A stretch of DNA of 64,000 nt, from assembly GCA_050951465.1 (NCBI GenBank), contig JBMNJC010000025.1:137553-201552 (forward strand). The letters are read 5' to 3'. Below the pieces are notes generated by a model that was not told the origin of the DNA, ran no database searches, and saw nothing but the letters and a program-made list of their open reading frames with translations. This document shows, one piece after another, positions 27,217-36,800 of the stretch. Made by a program: the position numbers and the translations under genes. Position 1 is the first letter of the stretch, and the number at the start of each line of letters is the position of its first letter. Source of the stretch: JAAZHD01 sp012510895. Lineage in GTDB: Bacteria > Bacillota > Clostridia > Caldicoprobacterales > DTU083.

Positions 27217-29163
27217 GAGTACTTTCGGAAACTCCGAAAGCCTACTACATCTATCTTTAGGGCGATACGTTTTGCGCTTCACCCCTAAGATCTTCCTGAT
27301 AATACCAAAATAATTTCCAGTAAATTAATTTCGAAATTCCACTAAATATTTGAATTTATGGGTGCCATTCACCTTGACAAAACATACGTTCGCACATAAT
27401 TGAAGTATATGGTATTATTTACCAATTGCTACTTATTTGCGAGGTGTTGTTTATGTTAGGCCCTTGGCTCCCACATCATGAGTATCAGCAAATGCTTATA
27501 CTCAAGCTAATCCCCCATTACTTGTTCAACAAGGGAAGGGTAGTCCAGATGGAACCAACCATCATGAAGCTCTTCCACCTGGACATGGACAAAGTCCTTC
27601 CTATCATTAAGCCTCTTTACTCAGCAACCGGTGCTCCCGCCAAAGAGCAAGCTGCAATGATCAGGTCCCTTTTCCTGATGATTGAGCTAAAGGAGTACAG
27701 CATATCCCAATGGGCTGAGACAGTGGCTAATGATAAACTTTACTATGACATCTGCGGTTTTCAAGGTAAAGCACCTTCCACTTCGTCATATTACGATCTT
27801 ATAGACCGAATGTGGCTGGGATCCAAGAGTGCTGACGTTGCCAAGAAACGAAAGCTACGCTCATTTCAATCCAAGCCTCGAAAGAAACTCAAACAAGGAC
27901 AGAAACTGCCACCCAAGCATAAAGGAGCTGTAAGGAAACTGGTTATGAGAGCAAAGCTGGGAACGCTTCGGCGTAGCCGCAGAGAAGAAGTATTACAGCA
28001 ATTCTTCTCCCGTTTAGTCGTCGATACCTCTGCTCAGATGGGTCTGCTGGGAGATACCAATGCCATGTCCATCGCAGGAGATGGTACTCCTTACTATTCC
28101 GGTGCATCCTCCTATGGCATAAAAGTATGCGAGTGTAAGTCTCAGGGCATTTTTAACTGCCAATGCCCCCGGCGTTATTCTGATCCAGATGCTACCTGGG
28201 GATGGGACAGCTACCGGGAACTATACTTCTTTGGTGATTCCCTTTATGCCTTTACTGCTGCCGGAACCAAGCATGATCTTCCTATCTATTTACGAATGGT
28301 TCAAGCAAAGCGCCATGACAGCATCACTACAATATTCGCTCTTCAGGAGTTTCGGGAACTCTTTCCTTCACTACGAGTAGAAAATGCGATCTTTGATGGT
28401 GCCATGGACAATTACCCAACTTATGAGCTCTGCTACCATTGGAATATCCGGCCGTTTATTCCTCTGGACGAAAAAACTAAAATTGCTTTGAAGAGCCTTC
28501 CCAAAGGGGTTGTAGCCTTTAACCATAAAGGTGAACCTATCTGCGAGGGCGGTATTCCCTATGCCTACTGGGGTTGCTGCTACGGTAAAGGACATAAATA
28601 CCGCTGCTGGTTTGCTGCAAACAACAAACCATGCCCGTGCAAATGTTCAGATAGTTCATATGGCCGTACTGTCTACATCAAACCAGATGACGATCTTAGG
28701 TTATTCCCAGCGATCTCAAGGCAGTCAGAAACCTACAAAGAGAAGCTCAGGCAACGCTCCGGGGCTGAGCGAATCAACAAAAGGATCTTTAACGACTATG
28801 ACGTTGAGAAAGGCAGCATGCGCAGTACAAAGCACCGGTTTTTCAGAGCTGTTTTAGCTGCCGCTAACGTGCATCTTGATTTATGGGTCAAGTATTCTTC
28901 AGTTAAGCTGACGGATCTTCTCGATGAGGCTTGCGCTAAGACTACTGCATAAATACTTCATCTGATACTCCTTTTTTTCAGGCCTGTTACTCAGGTCTAT
29001 TTGTCATGCCTTTCTTTATGGATTAACCGCCGGCTACCATTTTTTCTGTCAATAATCGTTTCCTCCAAAGAACCACTAACACCATATTTTAGGGTTGTAT
29101 CCTATATTATTGTATTACAGGAAGGTAGTCACTTGGTTTCCATTGGAGTTTCCGAATTCACTC
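27217..29163 (+). mobile_element. IS4/IS1182-like DDE insertion sequence
   Basis: The 1947-bp element has 19-bp terminal inverted repeats, GAGTACTTTCGGAAACTCC and GAGTGAATTCGGAAACTCC (16 of 19 match). It is flanked by the 5-bp direct repeat ACAAT at 27212-27216 and 29164-29168. It sits just after the trpB2 terminator and interrupts no gene. About 240 bp between the left end and the transposase contain a partial hairpin but no gene. Confidence 0.88.
27453..28952 (+). CDS. DDE transposase of an IS4/IS1182-like element
   Basis: About 500 residues in one intact frame, unlike most other transposases here. Visible landmarks are an N-terminal DUF772-like helical region (APAKEQAAMIRSLFLM), the probable first catalytic Asp in MSIAGDGTPYYSG, a Cys cluster KVCECKSQGIFNCQCPRR, a second acidic site in NAIFDGAMDN and Glu in RSGAERINKRIFND. 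The Cys-rich insertion is notable. An alternative TTG start lies nine codons upstream, but the ATG has GAGGTG ahead of it. Exact IS family is uncertain. Confidence 0.85.
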   Translation: MLGPWLPHHEYQQMLILKLIPHYLFNKGRVVQMEPTIMKLFHLDMDKVLPIIKPLYSATGAPAKEQAAMIRSLFLMIELKEYSISQWAETVANDKLYYDICGFQGKAPSTSSYYDLIDRMWLGSKSADVAKKRKLRSFQSKPRKKLKQGQKLPPKHKGAVRKLVMRAKLGTLRRSRREEVLQQFFSRLVVDTSAQMGLLGDTNAMSIAGDGTPYYSGASSYGIKVCECKSQGIFNCQCPRRYSDPDATWGWDSYRELYFFGDSLYAFTAAGTKHDLPIYLRMVQAKRHDSITTIFALQEFRELFPSLRVENAIFDGAMDNYPTYELCYHWNIRPFIPLDEKTKIALKSLPKGVVAFNHKGEPICEGGIPYAYWGCCYGKGHKYRCWFAANNKPCPCKCSDSSYGRTVYIKPDDDLRLFPAISRQSETYKEKLRQRSGAERINKRIFNDYDVEKGSMRSTKHRFFRAVLAAANVHLDLWVKYSSVKLTDLLDEACAKTTA

Positions 29164-29280
29164 ACAATGACCTCCTAGCTTAAATATTAAATACTGCTGC
29201 ATTCACAAAGAACTAATTATTGTAGTAAAGTTTTAACCAAGCCTTACAAATTCTTATAGGATACTGAATTTACTAAAGAA

Positions 29281-30021
29281 CTAAAACATTAATCGGATGG
29301 CAGCAATAATTGTCACTATTATGATCAGCCATTTGAAAATTTTTTCATTAATTTTCTTTATAAAAGCTACTCCTATAAAAGCACCCAATAGAATAAATGG
29401 AATCATTACGGCGGTATATTTCAATGTTGAAAGTGAAATGGTACCCCAAATAAAAATATGCAAGGGAACTTTAATTAAATTTACAAAAAAGAAAAACCAG
29501 GCTGCGGTACCTAAAAACCGCTGCCGCATAAAAGATAAGGATAATAAATATACACTCATCACCGGTCCTGCGGCATTCCCCACCATGGAAGAAAATCCGG
29601 CTATGATACCTACTATGTAATGAAACCATTTAGATTGCGGCACTTGTAAGTCCTTATTTATAAATTCCCTGTAAATTAAAATTATAACACATAAAATCAC
29701 GATTATGGCCATTAAATTTTTAAATTGTCTATCATCCAGATAATTACCTACAATTGAACCTAATACTATACCTAATACTGCAGGCAGTAAAACTCTGAAT
29801 ACATCTTTTAGTTTGCCATCCTTACCATAATGATATATGGCAGGAATATCAGCAATGATTAAAGCGGAGAGCATAATTCCAGAAGATACTTTGCCGCCAA
29901 AGATATATGCAACTAATGCAACAGCAGGTAGAGTGGCTCCAGTAATACCAGTCTTCCCAAAGCCAATAATAATGGCAGCTAATGCCAATAAGAGAAATTG
30001 CAACCAAGTTAACCCAAACAT
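29281..30021 (-). CDS. TauE/SafE-family membrane permease
   Basis: A 246-residue protein with about eight membrane segments. The TauE/SafE repeats are visible as FGKTGITGATLPAVALVAYIF in the first half and IAGFSSMVGNAAGPVMSVYLL in the second. Family members export sulfite, sulfoacetate or related anions. Nothing nearby identifies the substrate. It stands alone between two insertion sequences. Confidence 0.88.
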   Translation of the reverse strand: MFGLTWLQFLLLALAAIIIGFGKTGITGATLPAVALVAYIFGGKVSSGIMLSALIIADIPAIYHYGKDGKLKDVFRVLLPAVLGIVLGSIVGNYLDDRQFKNLMAIIVILCVIILIYREFINKDLQVPQSKWFHYIVGIIAGFSSMVGNAAGPVMSVYLLSLSFMRQRFLGTAAWFFFFVNLIKVPLHIFIWGTISLSTLKYTAVMIPFILLGAFIGVAFIKKINEKIFKWLIIIVTIIAAIRLMF

Positions 30022-30937
30022 ATTACATCTCCATTTCTATATATCGTTACAATGAAATCTTATATCTAAATTTTTCAATCGCTCCCAGGCACATTTTAAG
30101 TTTCTGGTTCTATAAAGAAAATCTTTTTATTTATATACAGTTCTAAAAGTTTTGAAACCAACAAATCCAACAACCCTTCATCTCTCTTCAATAATAACTG
30201 GCTTTTTATCTTAATTTTTGCTATTCTTTATGGTGATAACTAATTAGTTTCCATTGAAAAAGTCATACTTTAAAATACTACACTACTTTTATTATAGTAA
30301 GCGGATATATAATGTGGTAATATCGATTACCTTAACCCCAATTATGATTTAAAACTCCCTTTTAACTCCCTCTATTATCTTTCATTTTCTCTCGTATTCT
30401 CTCTCAATCTTAGGATTTCACTTTGTTGTTAAGAGAACCACTCACGGATATAACGCATTTCAATGCTTTGTTGCCTGAAATATGGGAAAATAGGTGCCTT
30501 AAATAAACTGCGTACTTATTACATTTATTTTTGGCCCTGATTACTCCACATAAACTCAGGTGGCATACCCTCCCATGTCTCGCTGGCTCGTGGCCTAAAT
30601 TCCTTCGTTCTGCCTATCCGTGAGGTGGATGTCGGCCATGCTCCTTTACTGGGTCGTCATATGCGCCCTCATGGAATAAATTCCTGCCGACTATCAGCTC
30701 TCTTTTTTCAAGGTGCTATCGTGAAATTGTTAAAGAATACTTATCTTCATCATCCGCCTGATTGGCCGTTCTCAAGAGGTTCACAAGGTGTGTGAAACGC
30801 ATTCCTGCCTCTATCGCAGAGCAAATCTGCGGATGTTAAAGAACGAATTTTTACTTATTACATCCCTGTATACTTCTTCGTTCCTGTCCCTGTGCTCAAG
30901 GCCCAAGGATCCACCCAAGGGCATGACCCAAGAGCAA

Positions 30938-31080
30938 AGCGTGTGATACAATCGAATTACCTGGCGATGAGCAATGCACTGTACACATCCCCGCCTCCAT
31001 GCCCATCGCTCAACCAGAGCTATCACACGCTGTAGGCCTGTCAGCGGGACGACCCCACAGGAATGACTTCCTGACAGGCC
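30938..31080 (-). ncRNA. Candidate IS110-type bridge/seek RNA region
   Basis: Directly downstream of the transposase stop on the minus strand lie two strong stem-loops. The first is GGCCTGTCAG with CTGACAGGCC (31071-31080 and 31035-31044 read in minus order). The second is AGCGTGTGATA with TATCACACGCT spanning 30938-31031, with an inner GCGATG/CATCGC stem. Large internal loops within each stem resemble target- and donor-binding loops. In IS1111-group elements the guide RNA comes from this 3' side. Function is inferred from position and fold only. Confidence 0.5.
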
Positions 31081-31102
31081 GTGACCCATATGCAAAGCTA
31101 TT

Positions 31103-32386
31103 CTATGCTGCCAAGGGGGTATCAGCAAGGACAATGCCCCCTAGCGCTTTTACCGGGTTGTATTCTACATTCTTAGTGATAAGCGTATAGGCAATTCTAA
31201 TGAATCGACTGCATAGCGCTATTAAAGACTGCTTCTTCTTTATCGGATTTTCTTTCCTGGTTGTGTAATGCTTATGCAGGGCATTGAATTCAGCGTTCTT
31301 GGCTACAAGCGGAAGCATCGCCCTGAACAGTATGGCCCGTAACCTGCTGCGTCCCCTTTTGGTAATGGTCGTCAGCCCCTTATGCGTTCCCGAGCTATTC
31401 TCGCGGAGATTCAATCCGGCTAGTTTGATAATCTGTTTTGGATGACTAAACCGATTTATATCACCGATCTCTGCCAGGAAACCTGCTGCCGTCTTTATCC
31501 CAATACCCTTGATCTCCAGCAGCCTTGCCGCACCTGGAATAGTTAAGACCAACTCTTCCAACCGAGCCTCAATACCCTCAAGGATGTTTTGGACCTCATG
31601 GTACTCCTTCATCAGCAGACGAATCTCGTAGAGTGCCATTTCCGTGCCCTCTTTGACTCCAACGCTATACATGGTTGCTTCCTTCAGCTCCTGAGCCCGC
31701 TTCAGCCCTACAGCCCGCTTTACCTCTGTTCTCCAGATGCTTACAATATCCTCTGCCGGCAGTTTTGTAATCATGCCGGGAAGCGGCATCTCTCTTAATG
31801 TCAGTAGAGCGGCTTTTCCTTCCCAGCTTTTAAATACGTCTGTAAACTCTGGATTGTATGTGTCTATCCATCTCTGAACTTTATTCTTAACAGTCCATGA
31901 TTTCACCAGCCATTCCTCCCGCAGATTGTTGGCTTTCCTAAGCTCTGCGAAGAGACCTTGTGGCATGTATGGTATCTGGTATCTGCCGTCCTTCACAAGC
32001 ATAGCGATGGTCTTGGGATCTTTACGATCGCTTTTGCTTGGCGAATTGTCATCTAATTCTTTCGCTTTCTTTACGTGGTATGGATTCTCCTGTACCACCA
32101 TATACCCTTGCGTCAGAATTTCCTGAGCAAATGTGTACCAGTAATGACCTGTTGGTTCCAACCCAACTATGACTTTGTCCTTGCAGTACTTGGCAGCAAC
32201 CTCATTTGCCCACTCTTCAAAACTCTTGAAACCCTGGTAGGTTGACTTGAAGCTAATTGTCTTATCAAGTTCTATGCCGCGCCAGTCAAACGCTCGTGCG
32301 TAGTGCTTTTTCTTGGCAATGTCTACCCCAATTACCAAGGTACTATCTGTAACTTGCATGATTTTTAAATTTTGGTTATACTTCAT
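31103..32386 (-). CDS. IS110/IS1111-family transposase (DEDD recombinase)
   Basis: The 427-residue protein has the RuvC-like DEDD domain: Asp in VIGVDIAKKKHYA, Glu in VGLEPTGHYWY, and Asp residues in SKSDRKDPKTIAML. After a coiled linker comes the Transposase_20 domain, with IKGIGIKTAAGFLAEIGDI and the probable catalytic Ser region SSGTHKGLTTITKRG. These enzymes recombine DNA with the help of an element-encoded guide RNA. The reading frame is intact. An unusually long non-coding stretch of about 750 bp follows the gene inside the inverted repeat unit. Confidence 0.92.
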   Translation of the reverse strand: MKYNQNLKIMQVTDSTLVIGVDIAKKKHYARAFDWRGIELDKTISFKSTYQGFKSFEEWANEVAAKYCKDKVIVGLEPTGHYWYTFAQEILTQGYMVVQENPYHVKKAKELDDNSPSKSDRKDPKTIAMLVKDGRYQIPYMPQGLFAELRKANNLREEWLVKSWTVKNKVQRWIDTYNPEFTDVFKSWEGKAALLTLREMPLPGMITKLPAEDIVSIWRTEVKRAVGLKRAQELKEATMYSVGVKEGTEMALYEIRLLMKEYHEVQNILEGIEARLEELVLTIPGAARLLEIKGIGIKTAAGFLAEIGDINRFSHPKQIIKLAGLNLRENSSGTHKGLTTITKRGRSRLRAILFRAMLPLVAKNAEFNALHKHYTTRKENPIKKKQSLIALCSRFIRIAYTLITKNVEYNPVKALGGIVLADTPLAA

Positions 32387-32659
32387 ATTGAAGGCCCCCC
32401 TGTATTATTTATTGTGGAAGTTTTACTTGTCAGTTGACCACCACAATTTTATTCTACAGGAACGGTCTTCTTTTTTCAAAGTTCAACAAAGATCATTACA
32501 GGAATGCTCTTATATATCATAATTGGGGTTAAGGTAATCGATATTACCACATTATATATCCGCTTACTACAATAAAAGTAGTGTAGTATTTTAAAGTATG
32601 ACTTTTTCAATGGAAACTAATTACTTAATTTGAAATAATACTAAGTAAAAGAGGTAATC

Positions 32660-33304
32660 ATGGAAAAAGCCGGGAAAGATTTTTATATGAAATCTGCACT
32701 CGAATTAGCTCGAGCCTTACTAGGTTGCCTGTTAATACATAGGACCGAAGATGGCATTTGCACTGGTAAAATCGTGGAAACAGAAGCCTATATGGGTACG
32801 AAGGATAAAGCTTCACATTCTTATAACAACAGAAGAACAAAACGCACAGAAACAATGTTCGGACCTTCGGGACAAGCTTATGTTTACCTGATCTATGGAA
32901 TGTATCATTGCATGAATATCGTTGCTGCAGAACCTGATAATCCTCAAGCTGTTTTGATACGGGCATTGGAACCTATTGATGGATTAGACCTAATGGCGTA
33001 TAGGAGATATAGCAAAAGTCTGAGTGACTGTTCTAGGAAAGAATTACTTAATTTAACCAATGGGCCGGGTAAACTGTGCCAAGCAATGAAAATAACCATA
33101 AAAAATAATGGCGAAAGTTTAACCGGCAATAGTCTTTATATTGTTAAGCAGGGTACTCCTAAAGCTTCTGATATTATTACCACTACAAGAATCAACATTG
33201 CTTATGCTGAAGAAGCCGTTCACTTCCCCTATAGATTCTATATCAAAAACAGCCCCTATGTTTCTGTTAGAGATAAAGCAGAAGAACTTAAGGCTGGGAG
33301 GTGA
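32660..33304 (+). CDS. 3-methyladenine DNA glycosylase (AAG/MPG family)
   Basis: The 214-residue protein is of the alkyladenine glycosylase type. It has LARALLGCLL, the catalytic Glu in GKIVETEAYMG, SHSYNNRRTKRTETMFGPSGQAYVY split around the DNA-intercalating region, YGMYHCMNIV and NGPGKLCQAM. It removes alkylated purines from DNA in base excision repair. GAGGT lies 6 bases before the ATG. The end of the 108-bp inverted repeat is only 36 bp upstream, so the promoter may lie in the repeat. Confidence 0.92.
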   Translation: MEKAGKDFYMKSALELARALLGCLLIHRTEDGICTGKIVETEAYMGTKDKASHSYNNRRTKRTETMFGPSGQAYVYLIYGMYHCMNIVAAEPDNPQAVLIRALEPIDGLDLMAYRRYSKSLSDCSRKELLNLTNGPGKLCQAMKITIKNNGESLTGNSLYIVKQGTPKASDIITTTRINIAYAEEAVHFPYRFYIKNSPYVSVRDKAEELKAGR

Positions 33305-33316
33305 AAATCAAGCTTT

Positions 33317-34546
33317 TTACCATGACGCATTTAGTCCTGCTGTAAAACCGGACGACCATGACCATTGCAAATTATATCCTCCGCACAAGCCGTCTATGTC
33401 CAAAATTTCTCCTGCAAAGAACAGCCCTTTTACCAATATAGATTCCATAGTATTAGGATTGATTTCCTTAGTATTTATACCCCCTGCCGTAACCTGAGCA
33501 CTAGTCCATCCTTTTGTGCCTCGGATAGGAAACCTCCAATCCAATAGTATTCGAGTAATGCTCTCAATCTCAGAATTTGACAAACCAGAAACAGGACGGT
33601 TAAAATTTTTGATGCCAGCTTCTGCTAAAACAACAGGTATCAAACGCTTATTAATCAAGCCAACAAAGCTGAAGTCTACAGGCTTTGAACCATTTAACCG
33701 AATTCGCTCTTTGATAAGTTCTTTCAATTCTATCATACTCATGCCATCCATTATAGATACCTTCAGATATACTTCCTTTTTACTGTTTAATAACTCTCCG
33801 GCTTTACGGCTGATTTGCAGTATTGGTGGACCGGATATTCCATAATTAGTAAAAAGTATATCTCCCTTATCCTGGGCAATAGATTTGTTTTGATATATAA
33901 CTTCCGCCTTCCCTACAAACTTGACACCGCTTAGTCTTTTGAAATAAGGTCCTTCCAGCATAAGCTGCACTAAAGCAGGAAATAAAACAGTTGATGTATG
34001 TCCCAGCTTTTTCGCCAACTCTATACCATTGCCGTCTGAACCGCTGGAAGGCATAGCTTTTCCACCTGTTGTCAAAATAACTCTATCTCCCTCATACACC
34101 TTTCCATCTTCTGTTTGTACTAAAAATTTGTTGTTTTTTTTACTCACATCAGTAACATATGCATTGCATATAATCTCAACACCTAATTGATTTAATTCAT
34201 AAAGCAAAACGTCTAGCACACTTGATGCCTGGTCAGACATAGGATAAACCCTGCCGAAATCTTCTATCTTATATTGAATGCCCATTTTTTTAAAGAATCT
34301 AAGAGTTTCCTCAACGGAAAATGCTGTTAATGCACCATATACAAATTTAGGATTATTCCCGTTATAACAGTTCACATTTGCATTAATATTGGTAAAATTA
34401 CATCGCCCATTGCCTGTAGCCAAAAGCTTTTTTCCTACTCTTGGATTCCGCTCCAGAATGATAACTTTAGCACCTTGCCTTCTTGCTGATATGCCAGCAA
34501 TCATCCCTGAGGCTCCTCCGCCTATTATAATAACTTGTTTAGTCAT
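33317..34546 (-). CDS. BaiN/YhiN-family FAD-dependent oxidoreductase (HI0933-like)
   Basis: A 409-residue flavoprotein with the dinucleotide-binding start VIIIGGGASGMIAGISARRQG, then NPRVGKKLLATGNGRCNFTN, TTGGKAMPSSGSDGNG, VTAGGINTKEINPNTMES and the C-terminal LFFAGEILDIDGLCGGYNLQW. These are the signatures of the HI0933 family. BaiN-type members reduce bile-acid intermediates, but most relatives have no assigned substrate, so the reaction is unknown. Convergent with the glycosylase gene 12 bp away. Confidence 0.88.
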   Translation of the reverse strand: MTKQVIIIGGGASGMIAGISARRQGAKVIILERNPRVGKKLLATGNGRCNFTNINANVNCYNGNNPKFVYGALTAFSVEETLRFFKKMGIQYKIEDFGRVYPMSDQASSVLDVLLYELNQLGVEIICNAYVTDVSKKNNKFLVQTEDGKVYEGDRVILTTGGKAMPSSGSDGNGIELAKKLGHTSTVLFPALVQLMLEGPYFKRLSGVKFVGKAEVIYQNKSIAQDKGDILFTNYGISGPPILQISRKAGELLNSKKEVYLKVSIMDGMSMIELKELIKERIRLNGSKPVDFSFVGLINKRLIPVVLAEAGIKNFNRPVSGLSNSEIESITRILLDWRFPIRGTKGWTSAQVTAGGINTKEINPNTMESILVKGLFFAGEILDIDGLCGGYNLQWSWSSGFTAGLNASW

Positions 34547-34682
34547 ATTCCTGAATCCTCCGTGTGATGCACTTGCCCTTCACCGAATAATAACATTGAT
34601 TCATGTAATATGCAATTATGGAGTTGAATTATTGCAGCACATTGCTCAAAGTGTTATTATATTGCTCAGGGAGTGAAAAAAC

Positions 34683-35093
34683 ATGAATGATTTAAAAGAT
34701 AGAATAATGCGTTTTATGATGGGCAGATATGGAACTGACCAGCTAAATAAAGCTTTGCTTGTATTTTATTTTATATTATTGATCATAAATATTTTTGCTC
34801 GTTCGATTATTATATATATTTTGATATGGACTATAGTATTCTTGTTCTTTTTTCGTTCTTTTTCTAAAAATTTCCACGCTAGACAAAAAGAAAATCAAGT
34901 TTTTCTCAATTACTGGGGTCCTATTAATTCGAAAAGTAAACTGATTTTACGCATATTTCGTGAAATACGAACTCATCGATTTCGAAGATGCCCGCAATGT
35001 AAAACAGTATTAAGACTGTCTCGCAAAAAAGGTAAGCACACTGTTAAATGTCCTCGCTGTCAAAATAAATTTAAGGTCAGGGTGTTTATTTAA
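34683..35093 (+). CDS. Small membrane protein with C-terminal zinc ribbon
   Basis: The 136-residue protein has two adjacent hydrophobic segments (about 24-38 and 41-57) followed by a basic cytoplasmic tail with a four-cysteine zinc ribbon, C103-x2-C106 and C123-x2-C126, and high Arg/Lys content. The function is not known to me. The domain order suggests a membrane-tethered nucleic-acid- or protein-binding module. It starts 136 bp from the divergent flavoprotein gene and converges on the FNR-like gene. Confidence 0.78.
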   Translation: MNDLKDRIMRFMMGRYGTDQLNKALLVFYFILLIINIFARSIIIYILIWTIVFLFFFRSFSKNFHARQKENQVFLNYWGPINSKSKLILRIFREIRTHRFRRCPQCKTVLRLSRKKGKHTVKCPRCQNKFKVRVFI

Positions 35094-35107
35094 AAATATA
35101 TTTCTGA

Positions 35108-35818
35108 TTATAAAGCCCGCAACCCTTCCAAATCCAATATTTGTATTATCTTGCTTCTTATTTGTTTTAAAAGTTTTTGAGTTTCCAGCTCTGCCAATTT
35201 CCGGCTGATCGTTTCAGGAGTAGTTCCGAGATAAGAAGCCAAATCTTTCCTTGTCATTGGTAAAACTATATTCAGATTTTTTTGTTTTTCAAAACACTCT
35301 ATCAAATACATAGCAATACGTGTTTCCACCTGCTCCGTAGCTACCCAAACAGCTTGTTTTTCTGTCTGATCCAATCGATTGGAAAACTCAGACAAAATAT
35401 GCAAAGCTATAGTAGGATATTTTAATAAAAATGCCTGCAGATTATTTCGGTTTATCAGGCATATTTCAGTATCTACCATTGCTTCAGCAAATGATTCATG
35501 CAACGATTGACGAAACAAAGCCAATTCTCCAGTATAATCACCTGGATACAGAATACGATAAAGCTGTTCTTTTCCGGATTCTGATAAACGATATATTTTG
35601 ATTCTCCCGCTTCTAACTATATAAAGAGAATCGGATTGTTCACCAGGCTTATAAATCAATTCTCCTTTTTTAAAGTATGCTGATGTAACAGTACCTATAA
35701 TTTCATCCAATTGTTTATCACTCAAGTGGTTAAATATTGGAACCTTAGTGATACATGCTCTGGAATGCAAATGATTGCAGTGAAACTGATTGCAATTAGT
35801 CCTATGGATTTCTTTCAT
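35108..35818 (-). CDS. Crp/Fnr-family regulator with FNR-like cysteines
   Basis: The 236-residue protein has an N-terminal cyclic-nucleotide-type beta barrel (about 25-140) and a C-terminal helix-turn-helix (RKDLASYLGTTPETISRKLAEL). The N-terminal extension has C9, C14 and C22, and a fourth Cys lies at 120. FNR of E. coli binds an oxygen-labile 4Fe-4S cluster with C20, C23, C29 and C122, so this layout suggests an oxygen- or NO-sensing cluster. The recognition helix reads ETISRKL. No clear regulated partner is adjacent. Confidence 0.87.
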   Translation of the reverse strand: MKEIHRTNCNQFHCNHLHSRACITKVPIFNHLSDKQLDEIIGTVTSAYFKKGELIYKPGEQSDSLYIVRSGRIKIYRLSESGKEQLYRILYPGDYTGELALFRQSLHESFAEAMVDTEICLINRNNLQAFLLKYPTIALHILSEFSNRLDQTEKQAVWVATEQVETRIAMYLIECFEKQKNLNIVLPMTRKDLASYLGTTPETISRKLAELETQKLLKQIRSKIIQILDLEGLRAL

Positions 35819-35931
35819 TCTATTAACACCCTGATTTATATTTTCTATGATTTGTTTATAAAATCCTTCTTTAGTTATGAATAAAAGACGGATTTTCTTC
35901 TCAGCATGTTTGTATAATTACTACATATATT

Positions 35932-36750
35932 TTATATCTTAACCAGGAAGTAAGTAATCACTATTAACCCTAGAATTATCCGATACCAGCCAAAAACCTT
36001 AAAGTCATTTCTTTTAATGTAGCCAATCAGGAATTTTATGGCAACTACCGAAACTAAAAATGCAACCACCATACCAATCAATAAAATAGCAACTTCCATC
36101 TTTGTAAAGGCAAATCCAAACTTCGCTAACTTAAGTACACTTGCTCCAAACATAACAGGTATGGATAAGAAAAAAGAGTACTCTGCAGCAACAGGACGAG
36201 AAGTACCTAATAAAACGGCGCCTAGTATTGTTGCACCAGAACGGGAAGTACCTGGAATGAGAGAAAGCACCTGGAAGATACCTATTTGAAAGGCTTTTTT
36301 AAATGAAAGATCTTTTATGGAATGGATCTCTGTAATCCTGTTTTTATTTCTTTTTTCAACAACGATAAATAGGATCCCGTATAATATAAGTGTGATTGCT
36401 ACTGTAATATAATTATACAAATGCTGATCCAACCAGTCATCAAATAGAAAACCAAGTACAGCAGCTGGCAATACTCCAACAAACACCTTAGCCCATACAG
36501 ATAAGGTGTCTTTTTTCTCTTGTTTTGTTTTTTGGAGTGAAAACGGGTTCAGTCTTTTGAAATATAAAAGCACTACCGCCATGATTGCACCCAATTGAAT
36601 AACAACCAAGAACATTTCCTTAAAGCTATCTGTTACGTTAAGCTGAATGATCTCATCTAACAGAATCATATGACCTGTACTGCTAATTGGCAACCATTCG
36701 GTAATTCCTTCAACAATTCCCCAAAAAATCGCTTTTATTATTTCAAGCAT
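35932..36750 (-). CDS. uppP: Undecaprenyl-diphosphatase (BacA/UppP family)
   Basis: A 272-residue membrane enzyme that dephosphorylates undecaprenyl pyrophosphate to recycle the lipid carrier for peptidoglycan and other wall polymers. It contains EGITEWLPISSTGHMIL near the N-terminus, with catalytic Glu and the Ser-rich motif, and PGTSRSGATI in the second half, both diagnostic. Several hydrophobic segments cover the rest. Overexpression gives bacitracin tolerance in other species. Confidence 0.95.
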   Translation of the reverse strand: MLEIIKAIFWGIVEGITEWLPISSTGHMILLDEIIQLNVTDSFKEMFLVVIQLGAIMAVVLLYFKRLNPFSLQKTKQEKKDTLSVWAKVFVGVLPAAVLGFLFDDWLDQHLYNYITVAITLILYGILFIVVEKRNKNRITEIHSIKDLSFKKAFQIGIFQVLSLIPGTSRSGATILGAVLLGTSRPVAAEYSFFLSIPVMFGASVLKLAKFGFAFTKMEVAILLIGMVVAFLVSVVAIKFLIGYIKRNDFKVFGWYRIILGLIVITYFLVKI

Positions 36751-36800
36751 ATTAATTTATCCCCCGTTTTCACCCTTACATTATAAAACCTATTCAAGTT

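Larger units (their letters stand above)
30241..32623. repeat. IS110-type unit enclosed by 108-bp near-perfect inverted repeats
   Basis: The arm at 30241-30348 is the reverse complement of 32516-32623 over 108 bp with a single mismatch (ATTATAGTA against ATTGTAGTA). The outer ends read TAATTAGTTTCC. No clear target duplication is visible outside. Between the arms are the IS110-type gene and its non-coding flanks, 2167 bp in all. IS110 elements normally lack long terminal inverted repeats, so the arms probably belong to an older palindromic element (MITE-like) whose centre was the insertion site. Confidence 0.85.

Noticed and set aside
30811..31134. Minus-strand open frame of 107 codons after the IS110-type gene
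   Set aside because: It covers the two stem-loops of the candidate guide RNA, lacks a ribosome site and overlaps the transposase end.
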